Source of the DNA: Candidatus Bathyarchaeota archaeon
Lineage (GTDB): Archaea; Thermoproteota; Bathyarchaeia; 40CM-2-53-6
DNA length: 38,991 nt
Assembly: GCA_005884605.1 (NCBI GenBank)
Contig: VBBE01000023.1
Coordinates: 1 to 38,991, forward strand
Reading direction: 5' to 3'
Position numbers and translations under genes: made by a program. Each line of letters opens with the position of its first letter. Position 1 is the first letter of the stretch. The notes under the pieces were generated by a model. The model ran no database searches and had not been told where the DNA came from. It saw only the letters and a list, made by a program, of their open reading frames with translations. Positions 8,112 through 15,269 of the stretch are shown here, one piece after another.

Positions 8112-9089
8112 CTAGTAGTCCTCAAACAATTTTCTCTGGTTCATTGTGGGAACGGCTCTCGCGTCAAGCCCGAGTTCGGATTTGACAGTTCGTCTCAGCT
8201 CATCAGCAAACCCTGTGAAAATATACACTTCTTCGGGTTGGCACGCTTTGATAAACGATACTAGCTGCTCGAAATCGGCATGACTGCTCAATGGGAAAGC
8301 CGCGTTGCGGCCTCTCAACGATAGGGCCCAGCCTGTGGCAAAAGCCCTCGCCGCTTTCCTCCCAATACTCCTCCTGTCGCCTGGTGTGGTAATGTAGACG
8401 CATGGATCTTTCTCCAAGACTTCTCTCCCGTCAGCGGAGTCCCCGGACAACCAATTCAGCGAGTGGCCGCTCTTCCGATAAGCCTCGTTCACCCCATCGA
8501 GGCGCGGATTAACGATGACAGGTAGGTGAGTGTAGACGTTGAAGAGACGAACCATCTCCTGCGCCTTGCCTGCGGCGTAGACGTGTAGACATGGAACGCA
8601 GCCTTGTTTTATCATCTCCACGGCCCACTCAACGACGCCTGCGTAGATGGTCTCCCGGGATGGAAAACGGTAGATTGGCGAGCCGTATGTCGCCTCGATA
8701 ACGAGAACGTCACACCGGTGAGGCTCGGCCGCTTTTGTCGTCAAGGTATCAACGCAGTTAATGTCTCCTGTGTACAAGATGGAGGTCGCTGGCGTGTGGA
8801 CAAGAAACTGGGCAGATCCCAGCATGTGTCCCGCGTTTAATGCTCTAATCTCGATGCCATCGATCGAGACTTTGCGGTTCAGGTCGATCGCGGCGAAATT
8901 GGAAATTGCGTGGTTGTTCAGGGCACTGTGAATATTTCTTGTTTCGACAGTTGACTGTTTCAGGCCCTTGTGTCCGAATCCGCGGGTGTGATCGCTGTGT
9001 GCGTGCGAGACGAAAACCCTGGCAGTCTGTGGGACTTTCCGAAGCTTGACGGGATCCATCACTATGGTAACGCCGGAGGCGGCGACCAA
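8112..9089 (-). CDS. MBL-fold exonuclease (SNM1/CPSF-like)
   Basis: This 325-residue protein has the metallo-beta-lactamase signature VFVSHAHSDHTRG near residue 25, then LNAGHMLGSAQFLV, ILYTGDIN and, near the C-terminus, PLSSHADFEQLVSF. This set is found in archaeal nucleases and RNA-processing proteins related to SNM1/Artemis and CPSF73. Two zinc ions bound by the His/Asp residues would hydrolyse phosphodiester bonds in DNA or RNA. The usable start is a TTG at 9087-9089, which leaves a very short N-terminus. The upstream residues AWLDGLL look homologous but contain no start codon. It lies 22 bp after the LSm-like gene on the same strand, which fits an RNA-related role. Confidence 0.82.
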   Translation of the reverse strand: MVAASGVTIVMDPVKLRKVPQTARVFVSHAHSDHTRGFGHKGLKQSTVETRNIHSALNNHAISNFAAIDLNRKVSIDGIEIRALNAGHMLGSAQFLVHTPATSILYTGDINCVDTLTTKAAEPHRCDVLVIEATYGSPIYRFPSRETIYAGVVEWAVEMIKQGCVPCLHVYAAGKAQEMVRLFNVYTHLPVIVNPRLDGVNEAYRKSGHSLNWLSGDSADGREVLEKDPCVYITTPGDRRSIGRKAARAFATGWALSLRGRNAAFPLSSHADFEQLVSFIKACQPEEVYIFTGFADELRRTVKSELGLDARAVPTMNQRKLFEDY

Positions 9090-9111
9090 TAGCCCGTCGA
9101 GCCAGGCTACC

Positions 9112-9441
9112 TTATCGCCGTGCGCTGGGCTTTCCCTCCGAAACCGACTCCAGCCTCTGAATAGCGTCCAGATGCAAGAAAGTGTCGCCTTTGGGTTCCC
9201 GGTTCACGATCTGGGGAATGGGACTAACGACTGTAGAACGGAGAATCACGGCTTCAGATTCCGTCAGCCAGACTCCTGGTGGCTCATGAGAGACAACCGC
9301 GAGGGTTCCCTCGTATCCGAAGTCGCGGTTAATCACCGCCAGCACTCTCTTCCCGACCAGCCTCTCCAGCATGTGAAAAACTGTCGGATTTACTGAGGCC
9401 ATGTGATGAGGATCGCTACCCCGAAGAGGGGTTGATTCCAA
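9112..9441 (-). CDS. LSm (Sm-like) RNA-binding protein candidate
   Basis: This is a 109-residue protein from a TTG at 9439-9441, preceded by AAGGGA. The core reads MLERLVGKRVLAVINRDFGY then EGTLAVVSHEPPGVWL, the usual Sm1 pattern (ligand-binding loop, G-x-L strand), and ends with a strand like the Sm2 part. Sm-like proteins form rings that bind U-rich RNA. The Sm2 Asn-Gly signature is not clear, so a related SH3-like barrel is possible. It is followed by the MBL nuclease and is divergent from Alba, which also suggests nucleic-acid work. Confidence 0.5.
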   Translation of the reverse strand: MESTPLRGSDPHHMASVNPTVFHMLERLVGKRVLAVINRDFGYEGTLAVVSHEPPGVWLTESEAVILRSTVVSPIPQIVNREPKGDTFLHLDAIQRLESVSEGKPSARR

Positions 9442-9588
9442 TGTTCAGTCCCTTAAAAGCAGGGCGGACGAGAGACAGAGACTCGAACGAACGCGCTACG
9501 AGGGAGTCCTCTCGCCAGACCCTCTCGGTTTGGCAAGGTTAATCTTACAGGAACGAACTTGCTACAAACAATTGACACTGAGGCCCCC

Positions 9589-9912
9589 ATGTCAAAGATA
9601 CTTCCCGAGACAGAGATCGACGACGGATTCGAAGATGAGGAGCCGGCTCCAAATATCGTGCGGATAGGCAAGAAACCGACAATGAACTACGTGGTTGCCT
9701 GCGTTACCCTGTTCAATACAGGACAACCCGAGGTCATGGTGAGAGCACGTGGCCAGTCTATCAACAAGGCTGTTGAGACAGTCGAGATGCTCAGGAGAGC
9801 TTTCTTCAAAAACGTCCAGATCCATACTGTAGATATCGGGACCGAAGAGGTTGCGCGAGAGGACGGTTCGATCGCAAGCCTCTCCACTATCGAGATTACT
9901 TTAGGAAACTGA
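9589..9912 (+). CDS. alba: DNA/RNA-binding protein Alba
   Basis: Alba is a small dimeric chromatin protein of archaea that coats DNA and also binds RNA. The protein carries an acidic N-terminal tail of about 25 residues, then NIVRIGKKPTMNYVVACVTLF, the family start with the conserved lysine region. RARGQSINKAVETVEMLRRAF and a C-terminal strand pair ending STIEITLG follow. The ATG at 9589 is chosen because GAGG lies about 8 bases upstream; an in-frame TTG at 9559 would add ten residues. Length is 107 residues, slightly long because of the acidic tail. It lies 49 bp upstream of the aminotransferase on the same strand. Confidence 0.93.
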   Translation: MSKILPETEIDDGFEDEEPAPNIVRIGKKPTMNYVVACVTLFNTGQPEVMVRARGQSINKAVETVEMLRRAFFKNVQIHTVDIGTEEVAREDGSIASLSTIEITLGN

Positions 9913-9961
9913 GACGCGTACACACCAGGATGTTCTGCGCAATCTTATTAGTGGCAGAGAG

Positions 9962-11326
9962 GTGAGCACGTCGCCACCAATGCCAGCGGCGAAATATCCG
10001 AAGATCGTGGTTACTCCTCCGGGCCCGAAAGCCCGAGCCTTGCTGAAAGAGGACGAGACTCTGATCTCTCCTTCTCTTGTTAGATTCTATCCGCTCGCCG
10101 CCGAATCGGGCCAGGGATGCATTGTAAAGGATGTTGACGGAAACGAGTTTATCGATTTCAACTCCGGACTAGTCTGCCTCGCAGTAGGCCATTCCCATCC
10201 GAAAGTTGTCGGGGCGATCAAGTCTCAGGCGGAGAAACTGATCCACTATTCATGGACCGACTTCTATTATGAAAAAGTTGTTCAATTGTCGAAGGAACTG
10301 GTCAAGATTACTCCGGGGAACTTCCAGAAGAAAGTGTTTCTTAGTAATAGCGGGACCGAGGCTATTGAGGCCGCGATGAAGCTTGCAAAGTGGCATTCGC
10401 GAAAACACAGTTTCCTCAGCTTTACTGGCGCGTTTCACGGAAGAACGCTGGGAGCACTGAGTCTTACTGCGAGCAAGCCTGTGCAGCGGAGACACTTCTT
10501 CCCAATGGTTCCAGGTGACACTCACGTTCCCTTCGCGTACTGCTACAGATGTCCATTCAAGATGACTTATCCAGAATGCGATATGTACTGCGTCGACTTC
10601 ATACAGGAGCAAGTCCTGGACAAGTATCTTCCGCCGGAAGATGTTGCGGCGTTCTTCATAGAACCCATCCAGGGCGAGGGCGGATACGTTGTCCCGCCAC
10701 AGGAATATTTCAGGCGATTGAGAAAGCTGTTGGACAAGAATGGAATTCTAATGGTGGATGATGAGGTGCAGGCTGGGATGGGAAGGACTGGACGCTGGTT
10801 CGGAATCGAGCACTGGGGCGTTGAGCCTGATGTTCTTTGTACATCGAAGGCGTTGGCGTCAGGTATGCCGATCGGTGCGACTGTTGCGAACTCTGATCTG
10901 ATGGATTGGGAAGGTGGATCGCATGCGAACACGTTCGGCGGGAACCCAGTCTCGTGTGCCGCGGCTATAGAGGTGATCAATGCAATCCGGGATGAGCACC
11001 TCCTTGAGAACGCGACGAAACAGGGAGACTACATGATCAAGCGGCTGAAGGAGATGCAGGAGAAATACGATATCATCGGCGACGTCAGAGGGAAAGGGCT
11101 GATGATAGGGGCGGAGATCGTGAAGGACCCTAAGACGAAAGAATCAGGTGACAATGAAGCGCACGAGATCATGATGAAATCATTCCGACGCGGACTCGCA
11201 ATGATCACGGCAGGCCACTCGACCCTCCGAATCGCTCCTCCATTGATAATTACTAGGGAGCTTGTGGATTCTGGGCTTGAGATCCTAGAGGGCGCGGTTA
11301 AGGAAGTAGCGAAATCAAGCAAATAG
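9962..11326 (+). CDS. class III PLP aminotransferase (acetylornithine/GABA type)
   Basis: This is a 454-residue fold-type I aminotransferase that moves an omega- or alpha-amino group using PLP. The PLP-phosphate loop SNSGTEAIEAAMK is at about 128-140, the stacking segment GAFHGRT at 157-162, D267 in MVDDEVQAG binds the PLP ring nitrogen, and K296 in CTSKALASG forms the Schiff base. A cysteine group at C194, C197, C206 and C210 (AYCYRCPF to CDMYC) matches an archaeal subgroup that includes enzymes described as ornithine aminotransferases or broad amino-acid racemases. Family members differ in substrate, so no gene symbol is given. It starts at a GTG with AGAGG just upstream. No arginine or lysine pathway genes are nearby. 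Confidence 0.9.
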   Translation: MSTSPPMPAAKYPKIVVTPPGPKARALLKEDETLISPSLVRFYPLAAESGQGCIVKDVDGNEFIDFNSGLVCLAVGHSHPKVVGAIKSQAEKLIHYSWTDFYYEKVVQLSKELVKITPGNFQKKVFLSNSGTEAIEAAMKLAKWHSRKHSFLSFTGAFHGRTLGALSLTASKPVQRRHFFPMVPGDTHVPFAYCYRCPFKMTYPECDMYCVDFIQEQVLDKYLPPEDVAAFFIEPIQGEGGYVVPPQEYFRRLRKLLDKNGILMVDDEVQAGMGRTGRWFGIEHWGVEPDVLCTSKALASGMPIGATVANSDLMDWEGGSHANTFGGNPVSCAAAIEVINAIRDEHLLENATKQGDYMIKRLKEMQEKYDIIGDVRGKGLMIGAEIVKDPKTKESGDNEAHEIMMKSFRRGLAMITAGHSTLRIAPPLIITRELVDSGLEILEGAVKEVAKSSK

Positions 11327-11852
11327 AACCGTTTTTCGATTCCCGGCAGATATTCTTCGGTGAAGGAGAAGGCACTCTTGCCGCGCGAGGGTCGGACGCT
11401 AAGACCCCCTGTTTTCCAAAAACCAATTCCCATCTGGCACTGATTTGTGGCGAGTCTGGTTGATCAGGACGCAATCTTGGTTCGGATGGAATGGCGGAGA
11501 TGACGACGATTCCGAACGGATTTCGGGAAAGTCCCTTAGAGATTCCCAGAATCTGGACAAGGGTTGATAATCAAGGGGATTTTCGCGAGCTGGGCTCTCG
11601 GTCAACTCACTTGCGTCACGAGGTGCTCTGTGCAAAACCCCGCTCCCCTTCAGGGCTGATAATGGGCGAATTCAGTAATCCGAGGAAGTGAACTAGCCCT
11701 TCGTCTTACTGCGTAAAGCTGGACCTTTTTCGGGAGTTCACTTTAGACTCTTGATCCGGTAGCTCTTCGTTAAGTTCTGGCAAAACGGACTAAGACCATT
11801 TCCGTCTGTAATTGGGTAGCGAGGCACAGACAGGAACGATAACCTCCTAAAT
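11327..11852. other. intergenic region, no gene seen
   Basis: The 526 bp between the aminotransferase and the UbiA-like gene contain only short frames of unconvincing composition on both strands. No tRNA, clear repeat or promoter was recognised. Confidence 0.4.
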
Positions 11853-12563
11853 ATGCCGCGAGAAAGAACACGGGCTATGGTCGAACCGGGTGTTCCACTT
11901 GTGGAACCTGATCTCGTTGGAATCTGGAGGAAGAACGTCTGGTGGTTCGGTTTCCGCTGGCCATTCAGCATGGTCCTCTTCTCCTGGGTCACAGTTGCCT
12001 CGACGCTAGCCCCCGAGTTCCACCTTGACCGCTATCTATTGACAATGCTGGCAGGATTCTTCGGCCTAGTCATCGGAGCACATTATATCGACATAACGGC
12101 GAGCAAAGACAAGTACCTCCCCTACTTCCCAAAAATGAACCGAGAAGCAATCCGGACTGTCGGAGTTGTCGCCGTCTTAGCCGGCATAGCCGTAGGAGTC
12201 TACATGTCACTCCTCTACTCTCCTTGGTTCCTAGTGTTCGTGATCCTGGGCGGATTCTTCGCCCTCTTCTATCCTGTCGAGAAACCCAAGTGGCTTCACA
12301 CCTACCCCGGCTTCGGCATAGCATGGGGTTTCATGCCCGTCCTGGCCGCCTATTACATTCAAGGAACAAGAATAGACCTGTTAGGCCTAGGCTTGGCCAT
12401 TTTCCTCGGAATAACAGTGGTAGAAATGCACCACATGGCCGTGTTGACAAACGAGAAAGAATATGGCGCCGACTTGACAAAGAATGCCCGGCTACTGCTT
12501 AAGATTCACAGGACAGCAGCATACTCAATCGGACTAATCCTACTAATATCACGACTAATCTAG
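11853..12563 (+). CDS. UbiA-like polytopic membrane protein
   Basis: This 236-residue protein has six or seven hydrophobic helices. The segment GAHYIDITASKDKYLPYFPKMNREA after helix 2 resembles the first polar loop of UbiA prenyltransferases. A second polar loop (HHMAVLTNEKEYGADLTKNA) lies where UbiA has its second Asp motif. Neither matches the classical NDxxDxxxD motif, so prenyl transfer is uncertain and the protein may be a divergent relative or another membrane family. The ATG at 11853 fits the start of the soluble leader. It stands alone between an intergenic region and a broken exported-protein gene. Confidence 0.5.
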   Translation: MPRERTRAMVEPGVPLVEPDLVGIWRKNVWWFGFRWPFSMVLFSWVTVASTLAPEFHLDRYLLTMLAGFFGLVIGAHYIDITASKDKYLPYFPKMNREAIRTVGVVAVLAGIAVGVYMSLLYSPWFLVFVILGGFFALFYPVEKPKWLHTYPGFGIAWGFMPVLAAYYIQGTRIDLLGLGLAIFLGITVVEMHHMAVLTNEKEYGADLTKNARLLLKIHRTAAYSIGLILLISRLI

Positions 12564-12657
12564 AAAGAAGTCTCGGAACTACGACGGCGTAGGGGGACGA
12601 TAGAAGAGGACTGAAGAAACCCCCTAGCCGGATCGAATCGACCGGACCGGGTAGATA

Positions 12658-12662
12658 GCGTT
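12658..12662. repeat. target-site duplication, left copy
   Basis: GCGTT directly flanks the left end of MITE copy 2 and is repeated at 13058-13062. The match may extend to six bases, GCGTTC, on both sides. Confidence 0.7.
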
Positions 12663-12663
12663 C

Positions 12664-13057
12664 GATTCTGTCAAGTCTTCGGTTGTTTCGAGGGTTGACT
12701 TGCTCTCATCGACTCCGGGGATTACCGTCGTCGTCGGATTCCCCTTCATTGCTTCAACTGAGAGCCCTTGAGCCTCAGAGACACGTAGCCTCTTCTCGGC
12801 AGGGAACGGTCGAACCTCAACCGCCCCCTCACGCCCATAGCGTGGTAGCTTGGCCAGTTGCCAGGCAAGGATTTTACGGTGACCAACCAACCGGTTATCC
12901 CACAGACCTGTCACCTGGTCGGAGTCACTCTCCTCATCCCATGATGACAGGCTCATACGACGACCGCCTAACGTGTAAAGAGTCACTCCTCGAACATAGG
13001 TTAGAGATGACTGAATCTACCGCCACTAAACAGCAACCGAAGAGTTGACAGTGCCTG
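12664..13057. mobile_element. MITE-like element, copy 2
   Basis: This is the second copy of the element at 1374-1756, in the same orientation. Terminal inverted repeats CTGTCAAGTCTTCGGTT (12668-12684) and AACCGAAGAGTTGACAG (13035-13051) match at 16 of 17 positions. GCGTT at 12658-12662 and 13058-13062 is the target duplication. Removing the element restores the reading frame and the expected C-terminus of the interrupted gene, which fixes the element length at about 394 bp. No transposase is present, so movement would depend on one encoded elsewhere. The better-preserved ends and visible duplication suggest it moved more recently than copy 1. Confidence 0.82.
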
Positions 13058-13062
13058 GCGTT
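13058..13062. repeat. target-site duplication, right copy
   Basis: GCGTT is the partner of the copy at 12658-12662 on the other side of MITE copy 2. Confidence 0.7.
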
Positions 13063-13668
13063 CCAATAGTTTTGGGAGTCATAGGCCAGTGGCCCAACGA
13101 AGGTAATCTGCTTGCCCACGGGAGGAACCGAGATCGTGGCTTGGTCTCGGGGAATGAGCTCCAACACTAGCCAACCGTTCTGGTGGCTGACATTTCCAAC
13201 GTCAAGTAGCTTCCCATACTGGGGACTAAGGCTAACATCGATTCGCCAGTCGCCGTCATCTAGGAGATTGACGGATCTCACTATTCCACTTCCGACCTCG
13301 CAGTCTGAGATTACTCGCAAGCGGAGAGGATTTGATACTCCTTCCAAAGGATTACCCTTTCGACATTGGGGCGATGGGAGCGACGCTACTTTCTGAGGAT
13401 CGGATGGGGTTTGTAGCATTAAACCGAACGATAAGAAGTGCAGCCACAATCATCAAGAATATCGGGACCGCAAGATAGCGCCGCCGAAACTGCAATTGAC
13501 CCGAGCGAAGGCGCATCTGAAAAAATCAGATTTTGGATGATATAACATTACCTTCGGTATTTTTGACATCGACAAGCTCTCGGAGTCTCACGCGCTCTTT
13601 TCCAGAATGGATAGCCAGTACGCTCCAGGCCACAGTCCCACTCAGTCTACATTAGATCCCGGAGAAGA

Positions 13669-14109
13669 TTATATCTTCGCTGTGTCCTTTGATCCTATGA
13701 TTGCGCAGAGCTCTTCTTCAACTGTGCCGAATTTTTTCGGCGTCTCAACGAATCTTCCAATTTCCTTCCAGTTCTTGTCGTAGACGATTATTGTAGGAAT
13801 CGCTCGAATGTTGAATTCCTCTGCCATGTCCCGGTAGGCATCATAGTTTACTACGCGGGCCTGGAGCATGTTGTTCTTTGCCATTATCAACGACTTTGCG
13901 AGTCCTGGGATATACGCGACGCAATCGGAGCACCAGTCTGCTGAGAAAACTATCAGGTGATGTTTCTCGTCGACCCTTTCAAGGGTGTCAATCGAGCTGG
14001 CTTTAGGATGGTATTCCTGGAGTCGTCGTTTCATTGACTGGCGAGACTTCTCGACTTTGACCTCGTTGATGTAGTCGAAAGGGTCCTTTCCTACTCTTAG
14101 CGCCATCAT
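13669..14109 (-). CDS. thioredoxin-like protein with CSDC active site
   Basis: This is a 146-residue soluble protein. After a charged helical leader of about 45 residues it has a thioredoxin fold: LIVFSADWCSDCVAYIPGL with the redox pair CSDC, and RAIPTIIVYDKNWKEIG with the cis-proline. It should carry out dithiol-disulfide exchange in the cytosol. The CSDC pair and the long N-terminal extension separate it from classical CGPC thioredoxin. It starts 16 bp after the RPA stop and is probably the last gene of the Lhr-RPA operon. Confidence 0.82.
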   Translation of the reverse strand: MMALRVGKDPFDYINEVKVEKSRQSMKRRLQEYHPKASSIDTLERVDEKHHLIVFSADWCSDCVAYIPGLAKSLIMAKNNMLQARVVNYDAYRDMAEEFNIRAIPTIIVYDKNWKEIGRFVETPKKFGTVEEELCAIIGSKDTAKI

Positions 14110-14125
14110 GGGCTTTCAGCAGAAT

Positions 14126-15262
14126 CTATGATTTCTCGATCTGAGTTAGGAACACAGTCGACGCTTCAAGCTCTCCATTAGATGATTCCCGCGCCTTGAT
14201 TCCTGTCAATCTTATCGCGTCTCCCATTCTTAGGCTTTCCACAAATTGGGCATGATTATCCCAGAGGGCGATCCTTATCTTACCTGTACCGTCTTCCACC
14301 CTAATATTTGAGACCCTTGTTCTCCGACCTTCCCTAGTTTCGATCTCCCGGGGATCCGTTCGCTCAACGACAACTCCACGCGTAGTGTAGAGTTTGGGGC
14401 CGGGTTTGATCGATGCAATCGTGGCGGGAGGAGGAGACTCGACGTTGACAAGCGTCTCCTTTGTTATAGAGGATCTTGAGCCGGCGTTCAGGTAGACCAT
14501 TCCGTTTCTCTCCGTGATCCACGGATTCTTGATCGTGATTACGCTCCCTTCTCCCATAGAAAGAATTGTCTCCATGTTATCATCCCAGAACTTCGCCATT
14601 GTGAGACCCTCTTCATTCTCACACAAAGCCCACGCAGGGCCGTTCTCACCCCTGCTCTTCTGCAGCTTTCTGATACGAACCCGCACAGTTTCGGGAACAC
14701 CGCTTGCCGGCACCATCTCATGGGATCCGACCGAGCTGGGTGCGGGTCCTGTCGGAGAGGTTTTGCTCAAGACCTCGATGTTGCTTCGAGATCCTAGGTG
14801 AAACTCGACTTCCCCCGCAAGTCCCAGCCTGGTGTAGCCATGTGCAAGACGGAGCTTGGACCCGTTTCCGAGCTGTTCCTTCTCTACGATCTCCGCCGTG
14901 GAGTCCCAGAGGACGCAGGTAATCTGTCCAGAACTATCTTTCAGTTTGACTCTTACAAGTTTGCCGACCGACCCGTCGGACCGCTGAAACTCGCGCAACT
15001 GGCTAATGGACAGGATTTCGCCTGAGATGGTCGCGTCTGATAGTCCTGCTTGGACGCTTGAAATCCGCTGGTCTGAAATGTTGACTGCCTCTCCCGATAG
15101 ACCCGCGAGTTGCTGCGCGAGGAGTCGTGTTGCTCCTTCGTCAGATAGTAGTCCGTGCGATTCCTGTTTCTTGCGTTCGATTAGCGAGAGGAGTTCTTCT
15201 CTGGGCATGCCAGGGTTTTTTGCTAGTATGTGATTGAGGAGATTGTCAGAAGACTCTGTCAT
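14126..15262 (-). CDS. replication protein A / archaeal ssDNA-binding protein, three OB folds
   Basis: This 378-residue protein has an N-terminal helical region (residues 1-55, with MPREELLSLIERKKQ and LLSDEGATRLLAQQL) typical of archaeal RPA. Three OB folds follow at about 78-165 (ISGEILSISQLREFQRSDGS), 195-285 and 300-375 (TRGVVVERTDPREIETREG). It coats single-stranded DNA in replication, repair and recombination. No zinc finger was seen in the C-terminal fold, unlike some euryarchaeal RPA large subunits. It starts 7 bp after the Lhr stop and is followed by the thioredoxin-like gene. Confidence 0.9.
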   Translation of the reverse strand: MTESSDNLLNHILAKNPGMPREELLSLIERKKQESHGLLSDEGATRLLAQQLAGLSGEAVNISDQRISSVQAGLSDATISGEILSISQLREFQRSDGSVGKLVRVKLKDSSGQITCVLWDSTAEIVEKEQLGNGSKLRLAHGYTRLGLAGEVEFHLGSRSNIEVLSKTSPTGPAPSSVGSHEMVPASGVPETVRVRIRKLQKSRGENGPAWALCENEEGLTMAKFWDDNMETILSMGEGSVITIKNPWITERNGMVYLNAGSRSSITKETLVNVESPPPATIASIKPGPKLYTTRGVVVERTDPREIETREGRRTRVSNIRVEDGTGKIRIALWDNHAQFVESLRMGDAIRLTGIKARESSNGELEASTVFLTQIEKS

Positions 15263-15269
15263 GCAGGTT

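Larger units (their letters stand above)
12624..13516 (-). pseudogene. exported-protein gene broken by MITE copy 2 and a frameshift
   Basis: An ATG at 13514-13516 opens a signal-anchor sequence (MRLRSGQLQFRRRYLAVPIF, then a hydrophobic stretch) that hits a TAA after about 54 codons. The body continues in another frame with NPLRLRVISDCEVGSGIVRS, RIDVSLSPQYGKLLDV and FVGPLAYDSQNYWN, a domain common in archaeal exported proteins that normally ends W-x-x-x-HPV. The frame then enters the MITE. Removing the element and one copy of the duplicated GCGTT rejoins YWNA to IYPVRSIRSG and a TAG ending at 12624. The gene is therefore inactivated twice, by an indel near 13345-13400 and by the insertion. The original function is unknown; it was presumably a cell-surface domain protein. 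Confidence 0.75.
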
